This document shows, piece by piece, positions 34,749 through 42,809 of a stretch of 64,000 nt of DNA. Numbering within the stretch: position 1 is the first letter of the stretch; each line of letters starts with the position of its first letter. The notes under the pieces were generated by a model that was not told the DNA's origin, ran no database searches, and worked only from the letters and a program-made list of their open reading frames with translations. Made by a program: the position numbers and the translations under genes. Source of the stretch: Pedobacter rhizosphaerae (GTDB lineage: Bacteria > Bacteroidota > Bacteroidia > Sphingobacteriales > Sphingobacteriaceae); NCBI RefSeq assembly GCF_900111155.1, contig NZ_FOGG01000004.1:1-64000 (forward strand), read 5' to 3'.

Positions 34749-36365
34749 ATGAAACGCATATTTATCTGCCTACTATTTCCATTAAGTGTATTCGGACAAC
34801 AGCAAATTAAAACGAAAGCAAGTTTAGAAAGTGTTACGGTTTACAATAACGGCGCCCAGCTTACCCACAAAGGGAATATCAACCTTCCAATGGGTACATC
34901 AGAAATCGTCATCAACAATATCTCTGGCAGGGTAAATGAAAATTCAATTCAGGTGAGTGTTTCTCCTGGTGTGACCATTTTGGCTGTACAATTTAATAAA
35001 GACTTTTTAAACACATATGCCGCAAATCCGGAGGTTAAGAAATTAACGGATAGCATTAAAATCGCTACTGCCGAACTAACGAAAACCAAAAATGCCAAAG
35101 CCATTGAAGAGCAGACTTTAGTTTTGCTAGATGAAAACAGAAAATCTGGGGGGAGTAGTAACGGAACCAATGTTGCCGAGCTGATTAAACTGGCAGAATA
35201 TTACCGAACCAAAAATGCAGAAGTTAGAAGCGCTATTTCTGCCCTCATGTTATTGGAAGATAAGCAAACCCAAAAACTCAATGCCCTACAACAACAGCTT
35301 ACCGAATGGAGGAACAACCCCAATCAGCAACTCGGACAATTGGTATTACAGTTAATGTCTAAAGAAAATATGGATGCCAATTATCAGCTTTCTTACGTAA
35401 CACCCTATGCAAACTGGCAGGCCAGCTATGATATTAAGGCCATTAGCACTTCTAATCCTCTAGGCATAGTGTACAAAGCTGCTATTACGCAAAACACGGG
35501 TTTAGACTGGAAAAAGGTTAAGCTTTCTTTATCTACAGGCAACCCCAGCTATAACATTACGGCCCCAACCTTAAATCCCTGGTTTGTATCTACCTACCAG
35601 CCTCAACAGATTAGAATTAGAGGAATGGCCTCTCCCAGTATAAATGAGGACAAAAGCCTAAACGAAGTAGCTGTTGTGGGCGAGGGCCAAACAAAACTAA
35701 AAGAGATAGTTAAGGGCGTTTCTACCATTAACAATTACACTTCTGTAAATGAATCTCAATTGGGGGTAACTTTCGATATTTCAATTCCATATGATGTAAA
35801 TAGCGATAACAAGCCACATACGGTTGCCTTTAAAGAATATGAAGTGCCTGCAACTTATAAATACTATGCAGCACCTAAGCTCAGTACCGATGCCTACTTA
35901 TTAGCAGAAGTTATCAATTGGGAAAAATTTAATCTTCAGCCAGGAAATGCCAATATTATTTTCGAAGGTACCTATACCGGAAAATCTTTTATCAATCCGG
36001 CCAACATTACGGATACCCTTAGCTTAAGTATGGGTAAGGATAAAAAGATCATTGTTACCAAAGAGAAACAGCTAGATTTTAGCAGCAGCAAGTTTATTGG
36101 CACCAATAAGAAACAGGTATTTTCTTACTTAATTAAAATAAGGAACACCAAAAAAGAAAATATCGACCTAACCTTGAAGGATCAATATCCTTTATCAACA
36201 GATAGTGATATAGAAGTAGAATTATTAGAAAGCAGCGCCGCTGAAGTGAATAAAGAAACCGGAATGCTGCTTTGGCAATTAAAAGTTGCTCCAAATGAAA
36301 CTAAAACTATTAAATTAAGCTATTCGGTAAAGGCACCTAAAAATAAAATCATTACTGGCCTGTAA
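34749..36365 (+). CDS. DUF4139 (mucoidy-inhibitor MuiA-like) secreted protein
   Basis: 538 aa with signal peptide MKRIFICLLFPLSVFGQQ. N-terminal DUF4140 part (SLESVTVYNNGAQLTHKGNINL), a coiled coil near 95-185 (KLTDSIKIATAELTKTKNAK and KQTQKLNALQQQLTEW), then DUF4139 from about 210 (YQLSYVTPYANWQASYDIKA) to the end. A receptor-like insert RIRGMASPSINEDKSLNEVAVVGEG (written here as separate pieces: RIRGMASPSINEDK and SLNEVAVVGEG) lies near 296-320 and looks like the linker of TonB-receptor plug domains. Envelope protein of unknown function. Confidence 0.85.
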   Translation: MKRIFICLLFPLSVFGQQQIKTKASLESVTVYNNGAQLTHKGNINLPMGTSEIVINNISGRVNENSIQVSVSPGVTILAVQFNKDFLNTYAANPEVKKLTDSIKIATAELTKTKNAKAIEEQTLVLLDENRKSGGSSNGTNVAELIKLAEYYRTKNAEVRSAISALMLLEDKQTQKLNALQQQLTEWRNNPNQQLGQLVLQLMSKENMDANYQLSYVTPYANWQASYDIKAISTSNPLGIVYKAAITQNTGLDWKKVKLSLSTGNPSYNITAPTLNPWFVSTYQPQQIRIRGMASPSINEDKSLNEVAVVGEGQTKLKEIVKGVSTINNYTSVNESQLGVTFDISIPYDVNSDNKPHTVAFKEYEVPATYKYYAAPKLSTDAYLLAEVINWEKFNLQPGNANIIFEGTYTGKSFINPANITDTLSLSMGKDKKIIVTKEKQLDFSSSKFIGTNKKQVFSYLIKIRNTKKENIDLTLKDQYPLSTDSDIEVELLESSAAEVNKETGMLLWQLKVAPNETKTIKLSYSVKAPKNKIITGL

Positions 36366-36412
36366 TTAACGTTCGCCCTCAAACCCTTTTGTATCTTTAG
36401 TGTTTTAAAAAC

Positions 36413-37318
36413 ATGGCTAAAAAGATTCTGATTACAGGTGCAACAGGTTTAGTTGGCAAGGCGCTCCAGGAACATTTAATAAACAAAGGGTATAAAATCA
36501 ATACCCTTTCCAGAAAGAAGAGTAGTAACCCCAATAGCTATGTATGGGATGTTGAAAAGCAGCAGATAGACCCTAAAGCTTTTGATGAGGTATGCGCGAT
36601 CATACACCTTGCAGGGGAGGCGGTAGCGGATAAAAAATGGACACCAGAACGCAAGAAACAGATTATTGATAGTCGGGTAAAATCGACCGAATTATTATAT
36701 AAAACGTTGAGTAGTATCCCGAATCATCAGGTAAAAGCGATAATTTCTTCTTCTGCCGTAGGTTATTATGGCGATTGTGGTGATGAGATATTAACTGAGG
36801 AAAGTGAAAACGGTTATGGCTTTTTAGCCGAATGCTGCAAACTTTGGGAGCAAGCAGTTGATGAAGGTAAAAAGTTGAGTTTACGGGTAGTGAAACTGCG
36901 CACCGGCATTGTGCTGAGTACCAAAGGTGGGGCGCTGCCGCAAATGGCGCTACCTGTAAAACTATTTGCAGGTTCGGCACTAGGCACGGGCAAACAATGG
37001 ATTCCCTGGCTACATATTGATGATATGGCGGAAATGTACATACACGGCCTGGAAAACTTGCAAACACAAGGTGCTTATAATGCCTGCGCTCCATTTCCGG
37101 TAACCAATTCAACTTTTACCAAAGCATTGGCTAACCAATTACACCGCCCTTTTTGGCCCATCAAAACTCCTAAAAAAGCAATTGAACTTTTAATGGGGGA
37201 ACGTGTGGAAGCTGTATTAATGAGCAATAATACCTCTGCGCAAAAAATACTGGATTCGGGCTTTAAATTTAAGTTTACCCATTTGGACGATGCGTTCAGG
37301 GATTTATATAAAGTTTAG
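36413..37318 (+). CDS. TIGR01777-family NAD-dependent epimerase/oxidoreductase (YfcH-like)
   Basis: 301 aa. Rossmann motif ILITGATGLVGKALQEHL at residues 4-21; ICAIIHLAGEAVADKKW near 63; Ser-x-Tyr catalytic pair in SSSAVGYYGDCGDE near 107-118; the C-terminal DUF1731 part (FKFTHLDDAFRDL) closes the family. Cytoplasmic; substrate unknown. Followed by the 21-bp tandem repeat. Confidence 0.9.
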   Translation: MAKKILITGATGLVGKALQEHLINKGYKINTLSRKKSSNPNSYVWDVEKQQIDPKAFDEVCAIIHLAGEAVADKKWTPERKKQIIDSRVKSTELLYKTLSSIPNHQVKAIISSSAVGYYGDCGDEILTEESENGYGFLAECCKLWEQAVDEGKKLSLRVVKLRTGIVLSTKGGALPQMALPVKLFAGSALGTGKQWIPWLHIDDMAEMYIHGLENLQTQGAYNACAPFPVTNSTFTKALANQLHRPFWPIKTPKKAIELLMGERVEAVLMSNNTSAQKILDSGFKFKFTHLDDAFRDLYKV

Positions 37319-37380
37319 TTAGGCGTTTACCAAAAGTCATTGATAATACTTAGTCCATTCCAATACCCCTATGATATAAA

Positions 37381-37548
37381 GTAGACTGAAGGTAGAAAAA
37401 GGTAGCTCCAAGCTACAAAAAGGTACCTCGGAGCTACTAAAATCTAGCTCGAAGGTACAAAAAGGTAGCTTCAAACTACAAAAAGGTACCTCAGAGCTAC
37501 AAAAAGGCACCTTAGAGCTACTAAAATCTAGCTCATATCAGGCTGTAG
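37381..37548. repeat. 21-bp tandem repeat, eight units
   Basis: Units start exactly every 21 bp at 37381, 37402, 37423, 37444, 37465, 37486, 37507 and 37528 (last degenerate). The core is GTAGCTCNNAGCTAC plus AAAAAG or TAAAAT; most cores are hairpin-forming (GTAGCT-CCA-AGCTAC). One frame (codons starting 37380 to TAA 37569) is open and reads heptads such as LQKGTSE, LLKSSSK, VQKGSFK, but has no start codon. Confidence 0.85.
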
Positions 37549-37670
37549 GATCTCCAATGCTATTAGGTTAAGCTGAATTTTGTCAGTCTGAGCCTCCCGA
37601 TGTGAAATCTGTACTAGTAGTCGAAGACCTTCTTGATAAGCCGAAAACTATCCCATCTAGCGACGAGGGT

Positions 37671-38627
37671 TTAGCTTGCTGCCGACCTAACCTTATCCAG
37701 CCGTTTATTTCTCCTTAATTCTTTCTTAATTAATACAACCAAGAATATGATAACCGAAACAATGCCAATTCCCCAAACCAGCCTGATTAACAAATATCTA
37801 TAGTTTGAGGTATATTTCATTAATATATAAGGCGTAACAGGTCTTAACCGCTTAGCTGTATCTACAGGATGCATCCCGCTATCGGTAAAAAATTCACGAT
37901 TTCCTTTGATGTTGGAATACCAGACTTTGCCCAAATCTGCCTTTGTTAATGTATCAGGCGTAGTAATCTTTTTTAGTCTGTTTAATACTTGCATATTTAA
38001 AGAAATAACCGGAATATCAGAGCGCTTTTGACAATCAATAGGCTCATAGTGATCTTCCTTCCAATACATGCATTTTCCGGTCGGAAGTAATTTATTACCA
38101 ATACTCTCCGCCCGGCGCTCCCAAAAAGGGGAAATGATGAGCCCAGCAAGCAGGACTGCTATACTTGCAATAAATATTTTATTAATCGGAATGGGAAATT
38201 TTGCAAAAAAAATTTCCCATTCAAAACGCCATTTAGACTCATTTTTCTTCTTTTTTAATTCCTCATAAAAAACTTTGCTAGGCCTATGCTTAAAATCAAT
38301 TAACCAAGCCAAAAGTTCAGTATTTTTTTCATCAGTACTTTCTGTCTTTTCATTAAGATGGTTAGATAAAGCTTTAAAATCATCAGGATCTGATTTATCT
38401 AAAACCTGATAAAAATCTGTTCCCAACTTATCACGATCAAAAAAACTAGAAAAGATATCCGCATCCTTATCACTACATTTTAAGTCATTGTATCTTTCCT
38501 TATAAATCTCTAAGCAAGCCTTTCTTAATCGTGTTGTAGTCGGCTTAGTCAGAATTTTAGGGAGTTCCCCGTTTTGCTCTTTCTCTGCATAGGCTAGCAA
38601 TACCGCATCTTGATAATATTCAGTCAT
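37671..38627 (-). CDS. Hypothetical two-helix membrane protein
   Basis: 318 aa, not recognised. The first 145 residues are polar and helical (cytoplasmic), with helix 1 near 150-172 (IFIASIAVLLAGLIISPFW), a soluble middle part with two Cys (GKCMYWKEDHYEPIDCQKR) near 180-200, and helix 2 near 280-302 (RLVWGIGIVSVIIFLVVLI). The Cys pair faces outside if the topology is N-in. A variant of the ACGG-N4-CCGT palindrome lies 48-62 bp upstream of the start, so it may belong to the neighbouring two-component regulon. Confidence 0.65.
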   Translation of the reverse strand: MTEYYQDAVLLAYAEKEQNGELPKILTKPTTTRLRKACLEIYKERYNDLKCSDKDADIFSSFFDRDKLGTDFYQVLDKSDPDDFKALSNHLNEKTESTDEKNTELLAWLIDFKHRPSKVFYEELKKKKNESKWRFEWEIFFAKFPIPINKIFIASIAVLLAGLIISPFWERRAESIGNKLLPTGKCMYWKEDHYEPIDCQKRSDIPVISLNMQVLNRLKKITTPDTLTKADLGKVWYSNIKGNREFFTDSGMHPVDTAKRLRPVTPYILMKYTSNYRYLLIRLVWGIGIVSVIIFLVVLIKKELRRNKRLDKVRSAAS

Positions 38628-38674
38628 TTAAGGATCAATTTAAGCGTAAAATTAAATTTAGAATTTTTGGAATC

Positions 38675-38690
38675 TTTACGGTTTTCCGGA
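38675..38690. promoter_or_regulatory. Palindrome copy a (TTTACGG-TTTT-CCGGAA)
   Basis: Imperfect copy of the motif, upstream of the 318-aa membrane protein gene. The sequence between it and 38725 also has a wider inverted pair, GGAATCCAAAA (38688-38698) and TTTTGGATTCC (38715-38725). Confidence 0.55.
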
Positions 38691-38740
38691 ATCCAAAAGG
38701 AATTTAAAAAGTTTTTTTGGATTCCATGGAATTCTCCCCT

Positions 38741-38756
38741 TTTACGATTTTCCAAG
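38741..38756. promoter_or_regulatory. Degenerate palindrome copy b (TTTACGA-TTTT-CCAAGC)
   Basis: Left arm mostly kept, right arm lost. It lies upstream of the RNA leader and peptide gene, so it may mark that promoter. Weak by itself. Confidence 0.3.
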
Positions 38757-38842
38757 CCCCCATATTTGTCCCATCAATTGGTTCAAGCGCCGCACAAAAC
38801 TTAAAACGCAGCACAAACAACTAATTAAAAATAGAGTAGAAA

Positions 38843-38968
38843 TCGCGGTAGTAAATAGCCGGTTTGGGAAGCAGTTATCTGCTCCCGCGATGGACGCTCA
38901 GACTTCCCAAAAATTTCAGAAGGCCTTCTGATTATCTGGCAAACCCTGCGAAAGGTCGCAGGGAGCCA
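38843..38968 (+). ncRNA. Structured RNA leader candidate upstream of the 63-aa peptide
   Basis: Possible helices: TCGCGG (38843-38848) with CCGCGA (38885-38890), and TTTGGGAAG (38863-38871) with CTTCCCAAA (38903-38911); these interleave as an H-type pseudoknot. A competing hairpin, GGG-A-AGCAG / TTAT / CTGCT-CCC (38866-38886), uses the same bases. Then TCAGAA-GGCC-TTCTGA (38916-38931), and TGGC-AAA-CCCTGCGA / AAGG / TCGCAGGG-A-GCCA (38937-38968). The last helix ends 29 nt before the peptide ATG. Not a riboswitch class I can name. Confidence 0.5.
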
Positions 38969-38997
38969 ATAGTTAATCATTTCTAAATTTTTGAATC

Positions 38998-39189
38998 ATG
39001 TTTTTACCAATTTTTATCGCTATTCTTTTAGGCTTAGTAAGCCCTGCCAATACCAACACGAACAACTGTAATGGTAACACTACAGTATCTACTTACGACA
39101 GTGGAACCAATGGAGATGAAGATCCAGATGATGACACTCCACCATCAGATGGAACTGGTGGCGAAACAGGCCAAAATCCTCCTAGATAG
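38998..39189 (+). CDS. Small secreted acidic peptide (63 aa)
   Basis: The N-terminus MFLPIFIAILLGLVSPANT is a short signal peptide, probably cut near residue 16-18. The mature part of about 45 residues is rich in Asn, Thr, Gly, Asp and Pro (NTNTNNCNGNTTVS, then DEDPDDDTPPSDGTGGETG), with a single Cys and no predicted fold. It follows the structured leader and precedes the TPR kinase gene by 114 bp on the same strand. It could be a signal for that kinase or simply a small envelope protein. Family not recognised. Confidence 0.55.
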   Translation: MFLPIFIAILLGLVSPANTNTNNCNGNTTVSTYDSGTNGDEDPDDDTPPSDGTGGETGQNPPR

Positions 39190-39277
39190 GCAATATCAAT
39201 TAAGGTCGGTCAGTTAAATCTGCCCGGCCTTTTATATGAATATCACTCCAATCAATCTCGTTTCACCTAATTTTCTG

Positions 39278-39285
39278 TAATTTTG
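39278..39285 (+). promoter_or_regulatory. TAnnTTTG -7 element for the sensor kinase
   Basis: TAATTTTG, 18 bp before the kinase start at 39304. The palindrome found at neighbouring genes is absent here, so the kinase may not be in its own regulon. Confidence 0.5.
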
Positions 39286-39303
39286 AATTAAAATCTAAAT
39301 CTC

Positions 39304-40962
39304 TTGAAACGTTTCTTACTGTACATCCTATTGCTGAGCCTTTTATCTTGCTCGCAAAATAAAGCGCCTAACAAATCTTTAGTAGATAATCCATTTTACA
39401 ACAAAGCATTCGATTTTAAAGATCAAAACAAACCAGATAGTGCATTGGCCTACTTCAATAGAGCCAAGGAGTTTTTTAACAATCAAAATGATAGCTTAGG
39501 AATTGGAAAATGTCTAATCAACACCGCAATTATCTTAACAGAACAGGGAGATAATTTTGGAGGACAAGAAATTGCTTTGCAAGCGCTTTCCTACTTAGAT
39601 GAATCTAACGAAAAGCACTGGCTTTACCTGGGCGCAAACTATAATAATTTAGGAATTGCCACATACAATCTAAAAGATAATTTACAGGCTATAAAATTTT
39701 ATGATGCTGCAATTAAGTTCTCCAAAAATCCTTTAGACGACCGGATGTACTTAAACAATAAAGCCAAGTCTTTTCAGGAACTTAAAAACTACAAAGCAGC
39801 CTTAGCCATCTATAATCAGATTCTAAATGAGGAACACAAAAATCCTAAAGAATACGCAAGGGCATTATCAAATATAGCCAGAACCAAATGGCTGGAAAAT
39901 CCAAATTATAATGCAGAACCCGAGTTCATCAAAGCATTAGATATTCGTAAGCAGCAACAAGACCTCTGGGGACTTAATGCAAGCTATTCACATTTAGCAG
40001 ATTATTTTGCAACGAAGAACACCAGTAGCGCTTTAAAGTATGCCCATCAGATGTACGAGGTGGCTAAAAATGTTAACAGCCCCGATGACCAACTGCAGGC
40101 ACTTGACAAGTTGATCAGACTTAGTCCTCCGTTAGAAACCAAAACATATTTTGAAACCTACCAAAATTTATCCGACAGCCTCCAAACCGCTCGTAGCGCC
40201 TCGGAAAATCAGTTTGCACTCATCCGGTACGAGACGGAAAAGAATAAAGCAGATAATTTATCTCTTCAAAAAGATAACGACGAAAAAAAGTACCAAATCA
40301 TTCTCCTAGCCTTCGCTGCATTAGCGATATTAACCACCAGTATTATTTGGTATAGAAAAAGAAAGCAAAAATTAGAATCTGAAGCACAAAATGCGATAAA
40401 GGAAATCCAGCTCAAAACTTCCAAAAAAGTGCACGACGTTGTTGCAAATGGCCTGTACAGGGTAATGTCTGAAATTCAAAATCAAGAAGCGGTAGATAAG
40501 GACCATGTACTAGACAAAATTGAAGATCTTTATGAGAAATCCCGGGATATCTCCTATGAGGATAATAACTATAGGGGTCCGGATTTTCACCTCAAGCTGG
40601 CAGATCTTCTGAGCTCTTTCGCTACAGAAACTACCAAAATTTTGTTGGTTGGAAACAGTTCCGTTCTTTGGCAAAAGATAAACTCACAAGTTAAATATGA
40701 GTTAGCGCATATTTTGCAAGAGTTGATGGTTAATATGAAAAAACACAGTAGGGCAACAAGTGTAGCTGTAAAATTTGAGCAGACTAACCACAATATAACT
40801 ATTTACTATACAGACAATGGCATAGGAATTTCAAAAGGAACTTCATTTAACAATGGCCTCACCAATACGGGAAACCGTATAAAAGCCATTAAAGGAGCGA
40901 TTAACTTTGATACTCAAACGGAAAAGGGTCTTAAGATTCAAATCACTTTTCCGGTTGCTTAA
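39304..40962 (+). CDS. TPR-containing lipoprotein sensor histidine kinase
   Basis: 552 aa beginning at TTG 39304, which starts the lipoprotein signal MKRFLLYILLLSLLSC (Cys16 in the lipobox); no ATG start would keep it. Residues 25-320 are tetratricopeptide helix pairs outside the inner membrane (ALAYFNRAKEFF, YNNLGIATYNL, QAIKFYDAAIKF, ALAIYNQIL); one transmembrane helix at 330-349. The cytoplasmic part has phospho-acceptor His377 in KKVHDVVANGLY, the N-box HILQELMVNMKKHSRA (467-482), G1 DNGIG (504-508) and G2 GLTNTGNRIKAIKG: NarX/LytS-like. It pairs with the response regulator 11 bp downstream. TPRs suggest a peptide or protein ligand. Confidence 0.88.
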   Translation: MKRFLLYILLLSLLSCSQNKAPNKSLVDNPFYNKAFDFKDQNKPDSALAYFNRAKEFFNNQNDSLGIGKCLINTAIILTEQGDNFGGQEIALQALSYLDESNEKHWLYLGANYNNLGIATYNLKDNLQAIKFYDAAIKFSKNPLDDRMYLNNKAKSFQELKNYKAALAIYNQILNEEHKNPKEYARALSNIARTKWLENPNYNAEPEFIKALDIRKQQQDLWGLNASYSHLADYFATKNTSSALKYAHQMYEVAKNVNSPDDQLQALDKLIRLSPPLETKTYFETYQNLSDSLQTARSASENQFALIRYETEKNKADNLSLQKDNDEKKYQIILLAFAALAILTTSIIWYRKRKQKLESEAQNAIKEIQLKTSKKVHDVVANGLYRVMSEIQNQEAVDKDHVLDKIEDLYEKSRDISYEDNNYRGPDFHLKLADLLSSFATETTKILLVGNSSVLWQKINSQVKYELAHILQELMVNMKKHSRATSVAVKFEQTNHNITIYYTDNGIGISKGTSFNNGLTNTGNRIKAIKGAINFDTQTEKGLKIQITFPVA

Positions 40963-40973
40963 ATGAATAACCT

Positions 40974-41639
40974 ATGTTTAAAAGAGTACTAATTGCCGAA
41001 GACCACGAAATCGCTAATATTTCTGTCGTAAAAACGTTAAAAGAACTTGGAATAGCAGGCACTGATTATGTATATTATTGCGATGATGCTTTGACCTGGA
41101 TTCAAAAAGCGAATCAAAATGGCCAACCATACGATTTATTAATAACTGATCTTTCTTTTGAAGAAGACCATCACCAACAGAAAATACCCGATGGTTCTTC
41201 TCTCATCCAGGCCGCGAAGCTCATACAACCTTATTTAAAAGTATTGGTATTTTCAGGAGAAAATAAACCAGCCATTATTGATACCCTTTTCAAAGAATTG
41301 GATATTGATGCTTATGTGCGTAAAGCACGCCATGATGCACAGCACTTAAACCAAGCCATAAATGCAATTTATAATGGTAAAAAATTTTTGTCGCCAGACC
41401 TAAAATTATCCCTGAAAGAAAAAAATTCTCACAACTTCACCGATTTTGATATCACCGTAATCTCACTGCTGGCACAAGGCACGCTTCAAAAAGATATTCC
41501 GCTATATCTTCAGCAAAAAAATATTAAACCCTCGGGCCTAAGTAGCGTTGAAAAGCGACTTAACCTGATGAAAGAAGTGCTTGATTTTTCAAAAAATGAA
41601 CAATTGGTCCTTTATTGCAAGGATATGGGGATCATTTAG
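40974..41639 (+). CDS. Response regulator with C-terminal helix-turn-helix
   Basis: 221 aa. Receiver at 1-125: acidic pair Glu9-Asp10 in IAEDHE, phospho-acceptor Asp59 in LLITDLSFEED, Ser94 in VFSGE, Lys117 in YVRKARHD. The C-terminal 80 residues (FDITVISLLAQGTLQKDIPLY and the following helix) resemble a NarL/LuxR-type HTH with an unusual 10-residue insertion near LQQKNIKPSGLSSVEKRL. Such regulators bind inverted repeats as dimers, which fits the palindrome found in front of the neighbouring genes. Cotranscribed with the kinase. Confidence 0.85.
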   Translation: MFKRVLIAEDHEIANISVVKTLKELGIAGTDYVYYCDDALTWIQKANQNGQPYDLLITDLSFEEDHHQQKIPDGSSLIQAAKLIQPYLKVLVFSGENKPAIIDTLFKELDIDAYVRKARHDAQHLNQAINAIYNGKKFLSPDLKLSLKEKNSHNFTDFDITVISLLAQGTLQKDIPLYLQQKNIKPSGLSSVEKRLNLMKEVLDFSKNEQLVLYCKDMGII

Positions 41640-41687
41640 ATCTTTATTGAAAGAGCACTAACGGTTCTTCAAAAAATAAAGCATTCA

Positions 41688-41705
41688 TTTACGGCTTCCC
41701 GTAAA
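41688..41705. promoter_or_regulatory. Palindrome copy c (perfect)
   Basis: TTTACGG-CTTC-CCGTAAA, perfect 7-bp arms with a 4-bp spacer, centred 60 bp upstream of the yegP ATG. Best example of the motif. Confidence 0.8.
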
Positions 41706-41756
41706 AATTAGTTTTAAGACCAAAGTACTTTTAGATACTTAATCAAAACACATTAC

Positions 41757-42092
41757 ATGATGGGAAAATTTATCATCTCCAAAAGACAGGATAACGAATT
41801 TCAATTTAAACTGAGAGCTACCAATGGCCAGGTTATTTTATCCAGCGAGGGGTATATTACGAAAGCATCTTGCAATAAGGCCATCGAATCGGTAAAAACA
41901 AATGCTTCCTCAGATATGAGATACGAAAGGAAGATTGCCAGGAACGGGTTGTATTATTTCAATCTGAAAGCAAGCAATGGAGAAATTATAGGCACCAGCC
42001 AGATGTATACCACCTTTATTGCGAGAGACAATGGAGTTGAATCTGTAATGGTTAATGCCCCAGTAGCTACTATACAGGATGAAACGATTTAA
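41757..42092 (+). CDS. YegP family DUF1508 protein
   Basis: 111 aa, two tandem DUF1508 repeats of about 48 residues: GKFIISKRQDNEFQFKLRA then YERKIARNGLYYFNLKAS, each followed by the NGQVIL / NGEIIG and Y(I/T)(T/F) landmarks. Members are small cytoplasmic proteins of unknown function, often stress induced. Its promoter carries the perfect palindrome, so it is the best candidate target of the response regulator just upstream. A long hairpin follows the stop. Confidence 0.9.
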   Translation: MMGKFIISKRQDNEFQFKLRATNGQVILSSEGYITKASCNKAIESVKTNASSDMRYERKIARNGLYYFNLKASNGEIIGTSQMYTTFIARDNGVESVMVNAPVATIQDETI

Positions 42093-42135
42093 TGGCAAAT
42101 CATTAACCTATTACATTAAATATAACCTCTCAATA

Positions 42136-42182
42136 AAATGAATGAGATTGCCTGGAATAAAACCCAGTGCAATCTCTCATTT
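42136..42182. terminator. Long hairpin after yegP
   Basis: AAATGA-(AT)-GAGATTGC-CTGG pairs with CCAG-T-GCAATCTC-TCATTT over an 8-nt loop. No strong T-run follows on the plus strand, so it could also be an mRNA stabiliser. Confidence 0.6.
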
Positions 42183-42237
42183 AAACATTAGAAATGTCTT
42201 CTCTACCAGCAAAAAGATTCTTGTTTTTTTTTGCAGC

Positions 42238-42252
42238 TACGGTTTCCAGTAA
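42238..42252. promoter_or_regulatory. Palindrome copy d
   Basis: TACGG-TTTC-CAGTA, one mismatch between arms, centred 44 bp before the ATG at 42289. Confidence 0.6.
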
Positions 42253-42288
42253 GGAAATCATTTTTAGCCTGGATACTTTTAAGGCTAA

Positions 42289-42630
42289 ATGATAAAACAG
42301 CTATATATCTCTCTCCTATTACTAATGATGGCCAAAAATGTGGTCGCCCAGAAACAAAAAGTTTCTACTTTTCAATTAATGGAACCCCATTTTAATTCTA
42401 AGGTAATTAGTGGAACCATTACGGAAGTTTACACTACCCAACGGTATGGCAAAACATTTTGGTGGGTAAAAATTGGAACCGATACCATTATCCATGTTTG
42501 GGGTAAGCATCTCGATACAGCTAATATGAAACCTGGCCTAACCCGTAAATTTTATTCTATTAAACGTTTGAACAACAATTGGTGGAAGAAAGAAAAATCT
42601 GAATTCCCAGTACAAAAACCAAACAGATAA
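42289..42630 (+). CDS. Small secreted protein, unknown
   Basis: 113 aa with signal peptide MIKQLYISLLLLMMAKNVVAQ (cleaved after VVAQ). The mature part of about 90 residues is basic and beta-rich (VISGTITEVYTTQRYGKTFWWVKIG, here in two pieces: VISGTITEVYTTQRYGK and TFWWVKIG), perhaps an OB-like small barrel. Family not recognised. A copy of the palindrome precedes it, so it probably belongs to the two-component regulon. Confidence 0.65.
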   Translation: MIKQLYISLLLLMMAKNVVAQKQKVSTFQLMEPHFNSKVISGTITEVYTTQRYGKTFWWVKIGTDTIIHVWGKHLDTANMKPGLTRKFYSIKRLNNNWWKKEKSEFPVQKPNR

Positions 42631-42697
42631 CTCATTCAACATAAGCCAGCTATACCAAATAGTAATCTTATTTTTTCTTTAAAATTAATTATCGTCT

Positions 42698-42713
42698 TTA
42701 CGGTTTCCCGTAA
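42698..42713. promoter_or_regulatory. Palindrome copy e
   Basis: TTACGG-TTTC-CCGTAA, perfect 6-bp arms, centred 105 bp before the HNH gene. A second, back-to-back half-site pair (CCGTACGG, 42720-42727) follows directly. Confidence 0.75.
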
Positions 42714-42809
42714 GGGAAGCCGTACGGGGTTGGGTAGTTTTGGTTAATCAAAAATCAAACTGCTATATGGTCAAAAATTACTACCTAATATACCAGAATA
42801 ATAAAAATC

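Noticed and set aside
36663..37112. 149-codon open frame opposite the TIGR01777 gene
   Set aside because: Antisense to a well-supported enzyme; no signal or motif.
37381..37548. CRISPR-like array
   Set aside because: Units are contiguous 21-bp tandem repeats with no unique spacers and no cas genes nearby.
38937..38968. c-di-GMP-I (GEMM) riboswitch, suggested by GGCAAACC and a GAAA-like loop
   Set aside because: The second half of the GEMM core and its tetraloop-receptor arms are missing.
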